The notes: generated by a model from the sequence alone, not told the origin. Positions 19,991-29,505 are shown, numbered from the stretch's first letter. The stretch is 64,000 nucleotides of DNA from a bacterium (GCA_015485355.1 WFTQ01000034.1:1-64000); one strand, 5' to 3'. Translations and numbers: made by a program.

Positions 19991-20297
19991 CCCCGAAATT
20001 GGCACTCCCGAGGCAGGCGAGGGGATGTTTGACAGCGGCGGGGACGATTCCCGTCCGGTTTCGGTGGCAGGAATCGTCCCTTGGGAGGGAAAAGACATCG
20101 ATGCCGGTGGTCTATGGTCATCGCGGGGAGCGGCCCTGTATTATTGAAATGGGAAGTCGGTTCCGTTCCAGAGGGTATGGGTGTTGATTTTCCAGAATGC
20201 TGGAAGGTTTGCCCTCCAATATTCATTTCCATCTAAGAGACAAACTTTTATACCCGCCGGGCGTTTATTAATTAGCAATTGATGGAAATAAAATAGC
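19991..20297 (+). other. Intergenic region between the cyclase gene and a tRNA
   Basis: No convincing gene. The region includes a perfect 11-bp inverted repeat, GGGACGATTCC/GGAATCGTCCC (20041-20080), with an 18-base loop and no T tract, which may end the cyclase transcript. The last 100 bp is AT-rich and runs into the tRNA promoter. Confidence 0.5.
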
Positions 20298-20326
20298 TTG
20301 CATTTAAAAAATTGAAAAATTAAATT
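20298..20326 (+). promoter_or_regulatory. Sigma-70-like promoter of the CAT tRNA
   Basis: TTGCAT and TAAATT are separated by 17 bp. The -10 hexamer is identical to that of the tRNA-Phe promoter, and the tRNA starts 16 bases downstream. Confidence 0.5.
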
Positions 20327-20341
20327 TTTAGTCGCTTTTTT

Positions 20342-20415
20342 GGGCCCTTAGCTCAGTCGGTCAGAGCGGTCGACTCATAATCGACTGGTCCCAGGTTCGA
20401 GTCCTGGAGGGCCCA
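20342..20415 (+). tRNA. tRNA with CAT anticodon (elongator Met or lysidine-type Ile2)
   Basis: A 74-base cloverleaf with acceptor GGGCCCT/AGGGCCC, D arm GCTC...GAGC, anticodon stem GTCGA/TCGAC around CTCATAA, and T arm CCAGG/CCTGG with TTCGAGT. The discriminator is A and CCA is not encoded. Anticodon CAT fits Met or, after lysidine modification, Ile (AUA). The acceptor end and the 'CTTAGCTCAG' start look more like Ile2 tRNAs, but this cannot be settled by eye. Confidence 0.95.
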
Positions 20416-20492
20416 CTTAATGGAGAGGAGAGTCAAATTGCTGAGGTTTTTAGCGTTTCTCTTAACAACGGAAACAAGACACTTTAAACTCC

Positions 20493-20529
20493 AAAGTGCA
20501 CTCCCATAAAAGAGTGCACTTTTTTTTTT
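20493..20529 (+). terminator. Rho-independent terminator after the CAT tRNA
   Basis: An 11-bp stem AAAGTGCACTC/GAGTGCACTTT with an 8-base loop runs into a tract of ten T. It is the clearest intrinsic terminator in the window. Confidence 0.9.
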
Positions 20530-20561
20530 GGGTAGAACGTTTAAAGGAAGAGGAGGTAAAA

Positions 20562-21275
20562 TTGAAACAGATTGTTGCGAATCTGATGAAACTGCAAACG
20601 ATCGATACACGGCTGGATGAGCTGAAACTTCAGAAGGGGGATTTGCCCTTTCTTATTGAGCAGACCCAGGAAGACCTTGGCGAAAAGCAGGATCGGCTGG
20701 ATGCATTAAAGAAGCAAAAGGAAAAGGTGATTAGCGACCGGCGGATGTTTGAGCTGGAAGTAGAGGCCAGCAAGGAACAATTGAAAAAGTTTGAGGAACA
20801 GTTGTATCAGGTCAAGACAAATAAAGAATATGATGCGATCTCCCTGGAAATAGATACCAAAAAGCTGGAAATTGAGGAGTTGGATAATAAGATTCTGCAA
20901 ACCCTGGAGTCTGAAGAAGAACTGGACAAAGAAATTGCGGAATTGGGTACTCAGGTGGACGAGTTGCAAAAGCAGTTGAGCGAATATCAACAGGAGTTGG
21001 AAGAAATTTCTCAACAGACCCAGGCGGAGGAGGAGAGGTTAAAGACCGAGCGAGAGGCCGTCATTGCCCAGATTGAACCGCGGTTGTACCGACAATACGA
21101 GCGAATCCGCCAGGCAAAGGGTGGCATTGCCGTGGCGCCGGTTAAACGAAACTCGTGTGGGGGATGCTATTCGGCCATTCCTCCCCAAAAAATCGTCGAG
21201 ATCCGGGAGTTGAATCGGCTGATTACCTGCGAATTCTGCGGCCGTATTCTGGTCTGGATGAACGAGAATGATTGA
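20562..21275 (+). CDS. Coiled-coil protein with C4-type zinc ribbon
   Basis: A 237-residue protein of the zf-RING_7/CT398-like family. Residues 1-180 form a long antiparallel coiled coil rich in Glu, Lys and Gln. The C-terminus is a zinc ribbon, 'CGGCYSAIPPQ' followed by 'CEFCGR'. The tracked GTG at 20496 lies next to the terminator hairpin. TTG 20562 is chosen because AGGAGG is 5 bp upstream and the family starts at this point ('KQIVANLMKLQTIDTRLDEL'). Homologues are conserved in many phyla without a settled function; some evidence links relatives to flagellar or secretion chaperoning. It is immediately upstream of RNase P RNA. Confidence 0.93.
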   Translation: MKQIVANLMKLQTIDTRLDELKLQKGDLPFLIEQTQEDLGEKQDRLDALKKQKEKVISDRRMFELEVEASKEQLKKFEEQLYQVKTNKEYDAISLEIDTKKLEIEELDNKILQTLESEEELDKEIAELGTQVDELQKQLSEYQQELEEISQQTQAEEERLKTEREAVIAQIEPRLYRQYERIRQAKGGIAVAPVKRNSCGGCYSAIPPQKIVEIRELNRLITCEFCGRILVWMNEND

Positions 21276-21329
21276 TGGTCGATCGTGTTGCCGTCAAGGG
21301 GCAGCTGAAAGGATAACCAACAACCCAAC

Positions 21330-21880
<551 letters not shown>

Positions 21881-21886
21881 GGCCTT

Positions 21887-22480
21887 TTATCGCTGGTAAG
21901 TTCCCATCAATTCGGCTTGCCCGAGTACATGGTGCTCCATCTTTTCCAGCACTTCTTCCTTGGTTAGCCCGGGTTCCCAGGCGCTCTCAATATCCAGTGC
22001 ATAAAGTTTAAAGAAATAGCGATGCGGTTTGCCGCCGGGCGGGCAGGGCCCTCCGTACCCGATACGCTGAAAGTCGTTGATTCCCTGACGAGCGTTTCCC
22101 AGAACCATCTTTTCTTTGGCGATGCCTTCGGGAAGCTCGGTCCGATCCCCGGCAATGTTGTAAAGGACCCAGTGTACCCAGGTGCCCACGGGAGCATCAG
22201 GGTCATCGCATATCAATACCAAACTCTTGGTTCCCTCGGGAGTGCCGCTCCAGCGCAATGGGGGCGATACGTCGGGACCATCGCAGGTGTATTTCAGAGG
22301 TATCGGCTTTCCCTGTTCAAAGGCGCTGCTGGTCAATTCAAATGCCATGGTGGGTTCCTCCCCTGTTTTGGTTTGTATGGAATGAGATTTGTCCGCATTC
22401 CCGGAACACACGGTACCGGCCAGGAGGAAGAGAACGCTGAACAACCGGTTGGGCCATCGGAAAAGGGTCGCGGTTGACAT
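21887..22480 (-). CDS. YbhB/YbcL-type PEBP-family protein (Raf kinase inhibitor-like)
   Basis: A 197-residue protein with an N-terminal signal segment, so it is probably periplasmic. The PEBP core is complete: 'IPLKYTCDGPDVSPPLRW', 'LVLICDDPDAPVGTWVHWVLYNI', then 'GYGGPCPPGGKPHRYFFKLYAL', with the ligand-pocket residues of bacterial YbhB/YbcL. No kinase-related role is implied in bacteria; the true ligand is unknown. It is convergent with rnpB, and its stop lies 7 bp beyond the end of P1. Confidence 0.93.
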   Translation of the reverse strand: MSTATLFRWPNRLFSVLFLLAGTVCSGNADKSHSIQTKTGEEPTMAFELTSSAFEQGKPIPLKYTCDGPDVSPPLRWSGTPEGTKSLVLICDDPDAPVGTWVHWVLYNIAGDRTELPEGIAKEKMVLGNARQGINDFQRIGYGGPCPPGGKPHRYFFKLYALDIESAWEPGLTKEEVLEKMEHHVLGQAELMGTYQR

Positions 22481-22801
22481 TTTGCCCCCTCCATTTTTGT
22501 AAAGAAATTAATGGATTTCCTAAAAATTTACAAGCATCAAAGCAGGCGGGTGTGGAAGCGGTGCGGCTCTCTGTGCTCTTGTCCTGTTCAACCGGCTCGG
22601 TATCCAGGGACCATCGAAGGGTCAGATGAAAAACCATTCAAAGCCCATGGGTGGAAGGAAGCGATAACCGGTTGAATCCCGTGTGGTCCGGAAGCACAAA
22701 GTGCCGGAAAATTATTCAGCTATCATTTGTAATGGGGCCGTTCCTTTTGTATATTTCCAAGCTCAAATAGAAACCATTTGGGATCAAGGAGGTAGGCGGC
22801 T
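22481..22801 (+). other. Divergent intergenic region between the PEBP gene and rpoZ
   Basis: A 321-bp gap with no credible gene. It holds the rpoZ promoter (22727-22755) on the right. No clear promoter for the PEBP gene was found on the left. Confidence 0.5.
22727..22755 (+). promoter_or_regulatory. Sigma-70-like promoter of rpoZ
   Basis: TTGTAA, a 17-bp spacer and TATATT, 47 bp upstream of the rpoZ ATG. Confidence 0.5.
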
Positions 22802-23104
22802 ATGCCGGCAAGTACTCAGAACTTGAAACAATTTCTGGACATTGCCCAGAATCTGTATGAAGCGGTGATGGTGATTTCCAAAAGGGCGCGTCAGATAAAC
22901 GAGGAACTGTACCAGAAAAAGCGCGACCGGCAGATTCTGGAGGAACTGGAAGGGGGATTTGAGGCCGAATTTCTGCAACTGGAGCAGGAGGAGGTGGAAG
23001 TGGAAAAAGCCGAAGTCGAAGAGGAAGAGAATCCCGTGGTCACCGCGCAACGGGAATTTCTGGACGGAAAATTGGACTTTCATTACGAACCCGTTCGCCG
23101 TTAA
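22802..23104 (+). CDS. rpoZ: RNA polymerase omega subunit
   Basis: A 100-residue protein with the omega/RPB6 core 'NLYEAVMVISKRARQINEELYQ', which clamps the beta' subunit and helps RNA polymerase assembly. The C-terminal half is acidic ('EVEVEKAEVEEEE') and then ends in an aromatic tail, as in the longer omega proteins of FCB-group bacteria. AAGGAGGT lies 8 bp before the ATG. It has its own promoter and an intrinsic terminator, so it is monocistronic here rather than next to gmk and spoT as in E. coli. Confidence 0.88.
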   Translation: MPASTQNLKQFLDIAQNLYEAVMVISKRARQINEELYQKKRDRQILEELEGGFEAEFLQLEQEEVEVEKAEVEEEENPVVTAQREFLDGKLDFHYEPVRR

Positions 23105-23125
23105 TCGGGGTCAGTGCCGTACCTG

Positions 23126-23147
23126 CCCCGCCACGGCGGGGTTTTTT
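23126..23147 (+). terminator. Rho-independent terminator after rpoZ
   Basis: The stem CCCCGC/GCGGGG with a 4-base loop is followed by six T, 22 bp after the rpoZ stop. Confidence 0.8.
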
Positions 23148-23196
23148 CCTCCCCCAAACCCTCTTAACCCGAGAGACTTTACAATAGGTTCAACGT

Positions 23197-24456
23197 GTGT
23201 GTACATCGGCAGGCGGTTCCCATAAACACGGTTTATTGCGGCATTTTTTACCAGCCGGGTTACTGATTGGTTTACTGTGCGTCGTCCTTCCGGCCCAGAG
23301 CCCCATCGAAGTCGTGGAAAGTGTCCCTGCCGAGGTGGATTTGGGCCTGGCGGAAACCGCTAACACGCTGGAGGTCTGGTTGGAGATGATCCGATCGGCC
23401 CGGGAACGCATTGATATTGAACTATTTTATCTCTCCCATCGTCCCGGGGAACCGCTGGAAAAAATCATCCACGCTCTTCAAGAGGCGGCCCAACGGGGGG
23501 TCACCATCCGCATTATTGCCGATGGAAAGTTTTATCGAATCTATCCCGAGATGTTGGATTCGCTGAATACCCTCCCTCACATCGAAGTTCGTATTCTTAC
23601 GATTTTTAACCGGCGCGGTGGGGTACAACATGCGAAATACTTCGTCGTCGATAACCGGGATGTGTTTATCGGCAGTCAAAATTTCGACTGGCGGGCTTTA
23701 AAACACATTCATGAGTTGGGCTTGCGGGTGCGAAGTGAACCATTGGCCCGGCTGATCTTACAGGTGTTTCATCTGGACTGGAAACTGGCGCAAGATGCCA
23801 CGAAAATGGCGCCGCTGGATTCTCTGCCGGAGGATCGGTTGATCTCTTCTGAGAAACCCTTGACATTGGGCGGGAACGGGGAATCGATCGAGCTGTATCC
23901 CACCTTCAGCCCTGTGAACGACTCTTTGACGTTTCCCAATCTGACCCATGATGAAGAAGCTCTGGTGGCGCTGATTTCCCGGGCAAGAAAGCGGATCTTG
24001 ATTCAACTTCTGAATTATGAACCTCAGTACAACGGCCGGTTTTATGCGGTGCTGGATAATGCGCTGAAGGCGGCCGCTGCTCGAGGCGTGCAAATCCGCT
24101 TGCTGGTTTCCGACTGGAATACCCGAAAGCCAGGGATTTTCTACCTCAAAAGCCTCCAGGTGTTACCCAACATTGAAGTACGCTTTACCTCCCTGCCTGC
24201 ATACAGCGGTGGATTCATCCCCTTTGCCCGGGTGGAGCACTGTAAGTTAATGGTGGTGGACGATACCTGGGTCTGGGTGGGTACCTCGAACTGGGCGGAA
24301 AGTTACTTCCATCGTTCCCGGAACCTGGGGTTGGTCGTAAAAAGTCCCCGGATTACCCAAACGATCAGCCGAACGTTCTTCAAAAGCTGGAACAGCCGGT
24401 ATGCCCAAGAGGTGAATCCCTGTCAGGAATATATTCCTCCGCGGATCGAACCATAG
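23197..24456 (+). CDS. Exported phospholipase D-like protein with two HKD motifs
   Basis: A 419-residue protein. An N-terminal hydrophobic segment ('LPAGLLIGLLCVVLPAQ') suggests export. Two PLD half-domains follow: 'HAKYFVVDNRDVFIGSQNFD' near residue 150 and 'HCKLMVVDDTWVWVGTSNWAE' near 345. Both keep His and Lys plus the downstream Gly-Ser/Thr-x-Asn. The family includes phospholipases, cardiolipin synthases and periplasmic nucleases; the organisation resembles eukaryotic PLD3/4-type and viral exported members more than cardiolipin synthase, which would have N-terminal membrane helices. The GTG start has only a weak ribosome site, so the N-terminus is uncertain by a few residues. Confidence 0.88.
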   Translation: MCTSAGGSHKHGLLRHFLPAGLLIGLLCVVLPAQSPIEVVESVPAEVDLGLAETANTLEVWLEMIRSARERIDIELFYLSHRPGEPLEKIIHALQEAAQRGVTIRIIADGKFYRIYPEMLDSLNTLPHIEVRILTIFNRRGGVQHAKYFVVDNRDVFIGSQNFDWRALKHIHELGLRVRSEPLARLILQVFHLDWKLAQDATKMAPLDSLPEDRLISSEKPLTLGGNGESIELYPTFSPVNDSLTFPNLTHDEEALVALISRARKRILIQLLNYEPQYNGRFYAVLDNALKAAAARGVQIRLLVSDWNTRKPGIFYLKSLQVLPNIEVRFTSLPAYSGGFIPFARVEHCKLMVVDDTWVWVGTSNWAESYFHRSRNLGLVVKSPRITQTISRTFFKSWNSRYAQEVNPCQEYIPPRIEP

Positions 24457-24472
24457 TCCCTTCTTTATTAAG

Positions 24473-24500
24473 TTGATAACTCAGTTTACACTTGTATGCT
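24473..24500 (+). promoter_or_regulatory. Possible promoter of the sensor-kinase operon
   Basis: TTGATA and TATGCT are 16 bp apart in the gap after the PLD gene. They lie about 165 bp upstream of the preferred kinase start. Confidence 0.35.
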
Positions 24501-24665
24501 CCCAGGAACCGGTCTATATTGGAAGCGGACCGCAGGCAGAACAGGGTTTTCCGGGAAATGGTAAAACCAACGTCCCTGTGAAACCGATCCAGTATGGGGA
24601 AGCGTCGGGGTGAAGCGGGAACGGAACCAATGAGGGGTAAGCGCAGGAAAGGGAGAGCGACAGGA

Positions 24666-27600
24666 ATGGCTTTGCTTAGGACCGCATGGGTGTTGTGGCT
24701 GGTATGGCTATCGGTGGCCCTGCCCGATGCTTCGGGGGAGTCTCGCTGGGTCGAGGCCATGTTCGCTCGACCGGGGGGCCGCACGCTGATTCCGGAATTC
24801 GGCGATAGTTATGGAGTGGTGTTTCGGGATTTGAACCACGATGGGCTTCCCGATCTGTATGTGGTACGTTTTCGGAATTTGAATCGATTATTTGTGAATC
24901 CGGGGGGAGGCCGGCCCTTTGTGGACCGGACCATAGCGACCGGGCTGGGCGGTAACCTTATGCCGCGCAAAAAAGAGAACCTGGAACTCGGGGGTTCGGC
25001 GGTGGATTTTGATGACGATGGGCACGTGGATGTGCTTATCCTGGGATGGGGCGTTAGCACCCGCTTATTTCGGCAGGTAAAGCATTTTCGATTTCAGGAT
25101 GTTACCGAGACGATGGGGTTCACCCTGCCTCTGGATGGCAACATGGGTATATGGGGGGATGTGGATCGGGATGGAGACCTGGACCTGTTCATTACCGACG
25201 AGCACCATCCCAATCATCTGCTGATCAACGAAAAGGGACGGTTTTTTCGAGATCGGGCGTCGGAGTATGGCGTGGACTCTCCCGCCGTCAGTCAAGGCGC
25301 TGCTTTTGCCGATGTGGATCAGGATGGGGATCTGGATTTGTATGTCTGCAACTGGTTTGCTCCCGATGCCCTGTATGAAAATCGGGGGGGATACGAATTC
25401 CAGCGGGTCGAATTACCACTGTTTCATTTGACCCGTCCGGTCAACAGCAACAGCGTGTCTTTTGCCGATGTGGATAACGATGGGGACCTGGATTTTCTGG
25501 TGGCCGATCGGGATGGCCGGAGCCGGCTCTATTTAAATAGAATGACGCCGGGGGATACCGTCTGGTCTTTTCAGGAAGCACCTTTACCCTTCCAGGTGCG
25601 CAATGCCTATCCCGCCTATGGCAGTGTCATTGCGGATCTGAACAATGATGGTTGGCAAGATATCTATTTCACCAATATAGGTCCCAATCAATTCTTTCTG
25701 AATCGAGGGGGCCGGATACTGGAACTGGCTTTTCAGGAAAGGCTTTCCCGCTCTTCTCATAGTCAAAATTACAGTACCGGTGTGGCGGTGGCCGATGTGG
25801 ATCAGGATGGGGATCTGGATCTCTTTGTCGCCAACAAAGATACCCATTCGGTGCTGCTGTTAAATCCCCTGAATACCCGGCACAGTATCCGATTTGCCCT
25901 GGAGGGCGTGGGCAGCAATCGGGATGCCATTGGGGCAAAGATCTGGTTATACGTCCAGGATCCGGAAGGCCAAGCCGCTCAACTGGTCGGGTACCGCGAG
26001 ATCTTCGGGGGACAGGGATATCTATCTTTTAGTGAGCCCGTCGCCCATTTTGGGGTAGCACCGGAAAGCCGTTATATCGCCCGCATTGTCTTTCCCTCCG
26101 GAACGGAAATCTGGAAAACCTCGCTGGAAGCAGGCCATCGGTATCGAGTGGAGGAAAAGACAGGGCTGCCGAAATTTGCCTTTCGGTTCATCCACAATTT
26201 TCAGCGTCTGATGCTGGAGCCGAATTTCTGGATCAGTCTGGGCCTTTCTCTGATGATCCTGATCATGATAGTGGTGTTTCTTTCGCTGACAGGCAGTCGG
26301 TATCGCTGGCGAAACATGAGCTTTAATGGGTTTATTCTGCTCATTCTTGTTTTGCTGTATGGGGTTTTCTGGTTCTACCGGGATGCGCCGGTCCAAAAAA
26401 TTCTATTAATCCAGTTGGGGATTTTGGTGGTGCTGTTGGGGAGTACCATAGCGGTACTGGAAAAAATTCATCAGATAGAGAAAAGGCGTTTTGGGTATCG
26501 GAAGCTGCTGCAAACATTTTCTCAGGATTTGATTTTCATTAAGACCAATTCGGAATTGTTCACCCAGCTGGCCGCCACTATTCACCGAGCGCTGGATAGC
26601 ACCCTGTGCCTGGTGATGGAAAAGCAAGGGGAAGTGCTCCGCGAGGTTGTGCGCTCGGGGAAGACCCTGCCCCAAACTTCTGAAATTCGATTGACTCACG
26701 AAGAGCAACGGTTGCTGACGGGGGGTAAGATTCTGGCCTGCACCGAAGTCCGAAAGCAATTGCCCTATTTCGCCGGGATTCCCTGTGATTACTTGATTCC
26801 CATCGGGCGCAGAGATACTTTGTATGCGGTGTTGGTATTGGTGGTGGGGGAGGGGCGCCGGGAACTCAGCGCCGAGGATCGGAGCCTGTTGCAAATTGTC
26901 GCCAATCAGGCCGCAATTGCCATCGAAAATAATCGCTTCATCGAAGAAACCAAACAGTTAATCCAGAAGATCACCGAGGCGGAGGTCCGGGAAAAATACG
27001 TGCAGCAATTAGAGCGTAAAAACCAGGAGTTGGCGCGATTGTACCAGGAACTGAAAGATGCTCAGGCCCAGCTCATTCAGAGCGAGAAAATGTCCAGTCT
27101 GGGACAACTGGTTGCCGGGGTGGCCCATGAATTGAATAACCCCCTTAGTTTCGTGTATGCCAATCTCAAAGCGCTTCAGGAATATGTGGAAGCCCTCTCT
27201 CAGGTGCTGCATACGGTGTTGGCCCATCTGGAGCGTCCCGATTTACGGCAACGCCTTCAGCAGACGATCCAGCGGCTGCAGCAGAGCCACGACTTAAATT
27301 TTATTTTAAAGGACACCTCAACGTTGATCCGGGAAAGTCTGGAGGGCAGTCGCCGGGTCAAAGAAGTGGTTCAGAATCTGAGAAATTTCTCGCGTCTGGA
27401 TGAGGCCGAATGCAAGGCCGTTGATTTGCACGAGGGACTGGAGTCCACTCTGGTTTTATTGCGCAATGAGCTTCGCGATCGGATTCAGGTACACAAACAG
27501 TATGGCAAGTTACCCTTGGTCACCTGTCAGCCGGGACAAATCAATCAGGTGTTCATGAATATCCTGTTAAATGCCATTCAAGCTATCGAAGGGAAGGGTA

Positions 27601-27878
27601 ATATCTGGATTCGCACTTCCGTGCAGGCCGGGACGGTGAGCGTGGAGATACGGGACGACGGGAAAGGGATTCCCAAAGAGGTGCTGCCGCACATTTTCGA
27701 TCCCTTCTTTACCACCAAACCGGTGGGCGAAGGCACCGGCTTGGGGTTGAGCATCTGTTATCGCATTGTCCAGGACCATGGAGGCACCATAGAGGTAGAG
27801 AGTGAACCGGGTGGGGGTAGCATTTTTCGAATTTATTTGCCCCTATCCCGGTCCCGTAACAAGGAATCTGATGAATGA
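24666..27878 (+). CDS. Membrane histidine kinase with exported FG-GAP/ASPIC-UnbV domain and GAF domain
   Basis: A 1070-residue sensor. A signal or membrane segment (1-23) leads to an exported region of about 500 residues with at least six FG-GAP/VCBS-type repeats carrying calcium-loop sequences such as 'DVDRDGDLDLFI' and 'DVDQDGDLDLYV'. An ASPIC/UnbV-like segment follows ('GSNRDAIGAKIWLYV', 'FPSGTEIWKTSL'). Three hydrophobic helices (about 530-615) precede a cytoplasmic GAF domain, a coiled coil, a HisKA domain with phosphoacceptor His near 821 ('VAGVAHELNNPLSF') and an HATPase domain ('NILLNAIQAI', 'DDGKGIP', 'GEGTGLGLSI'). ATG 24666 is chosen for the signal peptide and an upstream AAGGGAG; 24594 and 24630 are in-frame alternatives. 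The stop overlaps the regulator start by 4 bp. Confidence 0.92.
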   Translation: MALLRTAWVLWLVWLSVALPDASGESRWVEAMFARPGGRTLIPEFGDSYGVVFRDLNHDGLPDLYVVRFRNLNRLFVNPGGGRPFVDRTIATGLGGNLMPRKKENLELGGSAVDFDDDGHVDVLILGWGVSTRLFRQVKHFRFQDVTETMGFTLPLDGNMGIWGDVDRDGDLDLFITDEHHPNHLLINEKGRFFRDRASEYGVDSPAVSQGAAFADVDQDGDLDLYVCNWFAPDALYENRGGYEFQRVELPLFHLTRPVNSNSVSFADVDNDGDLDFLVADRDGRSRLYLNRMTPGDTVWSFQEAPLPFQVRNAYPAYGSVIADLNNDGWQDIYFTNIGPNQFFLNRGGRILELAFQERLSRSSHSQNYSTGVAVADVDQDGDLDLFVANKDTHSVLLLNPLNTRHSIRFALEGVGSNRDAIGAKIWLYVQDPEGQAAQLVGYREIFGGQGYLSFSEPVAHFGVAPESRYIARIVFPSGTEIWKTSLEAGHRYRVEEKTGLPKFAFRFIHNFQRLMLEPNFWISLGLSLMILIMIVVFLSLTGSRYRWRNMSFNGFILLILVLLYGVFWFYRDAPVQKILLIQLGILVVLLGSTIAVLEKIHQIEKRRFGYRKLLQTFSQDLIFIKTNSELFTQLAATIHRALDSTLCLVMEKQGEVLREVVRSGKTLPQTSEIRLTHEEQRLLTGGKILACTEVRKQLPYFAGIPCDYLIPIGRRDTLYAVLVLVVGEGRRELSAEDRSLLQIVANQAAIAIENNRFIEETKQLIQKITEAEVREKYVQQLERKNQELARLYQELKDAQAQLIQSEKMSSLGQLVAGVAHELNNPLSFVYANLKALQEYVEALSQVLHTVLAHLERPDLRQRLQQTIQRLQQSHDLNFILKDTSTLIRESLEGSRRVKEVVQNLRNFSRLDEAECKAVDLHEGLESTLVLLRNELRDRIQVHKQYGKLPLVTCQPGQINQVFMNILLNAIQAIEGKGNIWIRTSVQAGTVSVEIRDDGKGIPKEVLPHIFDPFFTTKPVGEGTGLGLSICYRIVQDHGGTIEVESEPGGGSIFRIYLPLSRSRNKESDE

Positions 27879-29329
27879 AAGCGAAGCGACGATTAAAAGT
27901 ACTGGCGGTAGACGATGAGCCGGGCATATTGCATGCCATCCAGCGCGTTTTACGACGGGACTTTGATGTCGTTCTATCGGCCTCTCCTCTTTCGGCGCTG
28001 GAGGTGTTGCGGGATCAGGAAATCGCCGTGATGCTGGTGGATCAGCGCATGCCGGAGATGACCGGGGTGGAACTCTTGCGCAAGGCACGAGAAATCCGGC
28101 CCGAAGCCGTCCGCATCTTAATTACTGGCTATTCCGACATTGATGCGACCATTCAAGCAATTAACGAGGGTCAGGTGTTTTATTACATTCAGAAACCCTG
28201 GGAACCCGAGGAACTCCGCCTGATTGTTCGACGCGCCGGAGAGCATTTTCAGTTGAAAAAAGACAATGATCGCCTGGTGGAGGAATTAAAACAGGCGAAC
28301 GAGCGGCTCCGAAGAGAAAATATCCTGCTGCATCGGGAAATGGAAGCGGAGTATGCTTTCGATCAGATTATTGGAAAAAGTTCTGCCATGCAGCAAGTAT
28401 TTCATCTGTTAAAGAAGGTGATCCCTACGGATGTCACCGTGTTGATTACCGGAGAAACCGGCACCGGAAAGGAACTGATTGCACGTGCCATTCACTTTAA
28501 TGGACCCCGGAAGCAGAAAATGTTTGTAAGCCAGAATTGTGCGTCCTTGCCGGAAACCCTCCTGGAAAGCGAATTGTTTGGGCACGTGAAAGGGGCGTTT
28601 ACCGGGGCCACCCGGGACAAAAAGGGTCTCTTCGAAATCGCCGATGGGGGGACTATTTTCCTGGATGAGATCGGGGAAACGTCCCCGGAATTTCAAAAAC
28701 GATTGTTGCGCGTTTTACAGGAGGGGGAGATTCATCCCGTCGGCTCCGAAAAAACCATTCATATCGATGTGCGGATCATTTCGGCTACGAATCGGGATTT
28801 AACCCGGGCAGTGGCGGAAGGAAAATTTCGGGAGGATTTATTTTACCGATTGAATGTTTTTCCCATTCATTTGCCTCCGTTAAGAGAACGGCGGGAAGAT
28901 ATTCTGGAGTTGGCTCACCATTTTGTCCAAAAATATGCCCTCAAAATGGGTAAATCCATTGCCGGCATCAGCGAATCGGCCTTGCAACTGTTGCAGGAAT
29001 ACGATTATCCCGGAAATGTTCGGCAGCTGGAAAATATTATTGAGCGGGCGGTCGTTCTGGCCGACGAGGGCATGGAAGTTACCCCGGAATTGATCGACTT
29101 ACCCGGGTCCGCAGGGACCGCCGCGAGACTGGGGGAAACCGTTTCCGGAAAAAATCCGGGGTTGAAAAAACGGGTGGAAGAGCTGGAACGCTATTGCATC
29201 GAGCAAGCCCTGCAGCGCCATCGTGGAAACATCAGTCGGGCCGCCCGGGAGCTGGGGCTCAGTCGAATGGGGCTGCACAAAAAGTTGCAACGCTATCGGG
29301 TGGATTTAAAACGCTATAAACAAAGTTAG
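27875..29329 (+). CDS. Sigma-54-dependent response regulator (NtrC family)
   Basis: A 484-residue regulator. The receiver domain has phosphoacceptor Asp56 ('[11 protein letters not shown]'), Thr84 and Lys107. The AAA+ domain has Walker A 'GETGTGKE', the sigma-54 contact loop 'GAFTGA' at about 240 and '[11 protein letters not shown]'. A Fis-type helix-turn-helix ends it ('[21 protein letters not shown]'). All parts are intact, so it should remodel sigma-54 holoenzyme when phosphorylated by the kinase encoded just upstream; ATGA overlap indicates coupled translation. Direct repeats begin at its stop codon, and a -24/-12-like element follows 115 bp later, making the downstream lipoprotein gene a candidate target. 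Confidence 0.97.
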   Translation: MKAKRRLKVLAVDDEPGILHAIQRVLRRDFDVVLSASPLSALEVLRDQEIAVMLVDQRMPEMTGVELLRKAREIRPEAVRILITGYSDIDATIQAINEGQVFYYIQKPWEPEELRLIVRRAGEHFQLKKDNDRLVEELKQANERLRRENILLHREMEAEYAFDQIIGKSSAMQQVFHLLKKVIPTDVTVLITGETGTGKELIARAIHFNGPRKQKMFVSQNCASLPETLLESELFGHVKGAFTGATRDKKGLFEIADGGTIFLDEIGETSPEFQKRLLRVLQEGEIHPVGSEKTIHIDVRIISATNRDLTRAVAEGKFREDLFYRLNVFPIHLPPLRERREDILELAHHFVQKYALKMGKSIAGISESALQLLQEYDYPGNVRQLENIIERAVVLADEGMEVTPELIDLPGSAGTAARLGETVSGKNPGLKKRVEELERYCIEQALQRHRGNISRAARELGLSRMGLHKKLQRYRVDLKRYKQS

Positions 29330-29349
29330 CAACAAGTGTAAACAAAGTT
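29318..29349 (+). repeat. Paired direct repeats, candidate activator-binding site
   Basis: AAACAAAGTT occurs at 29318-29327 and again at 29340-29349, 22 bp apart, which is about two helical turns. The first copy overlaps the end of the response-regulator gene. They lie about 105-135 bp upstream of the sigma-54-like promoter, a usual enhancer distance. Confidence 0.35.
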
Positions 29350-29452
29350 GTCGGTTTTAAAGCGGTTTCTAAGCACCGAGGAAATAGCCTTCCACTTAAT
29401 TTCTCTAAAAAAATAAAGAATTTTGTGATGTCGCCTTTCCCATAGAATCTTT

Positions 29453-29468
29453 TGGCACATATATTGAG
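29453..29468 (+). promoter_or_regulatory. Sigma-54-like (-24/-12) promoter of the Tyr/Arg-rich lipoprotein gene
   Basis: TGGCAC, then TTGAG with the canonical GG-N10-G spacing. It matches TGGCAC-N5-TTGCA except that the C of the -12 GC is A. The start of transcription would be near 29479, 27 bases before the ATG at 29506. It stands directly after a sigma-54 activator gene. Confidence 0.45.
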
Positions 29469-29505
29469 TTATAAAAGAGTGGAATCAAAAAGGGGTGATC
29501 GAAAG

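Noticed and set aside
20353-20610. Minus-strand frame ending 'LQDSNLGPVDYESTALTD'
   Set aside because: The end is the antisense of the tRNA gene, a well-known false protein in automated annotation, and the rest covers the terminator.
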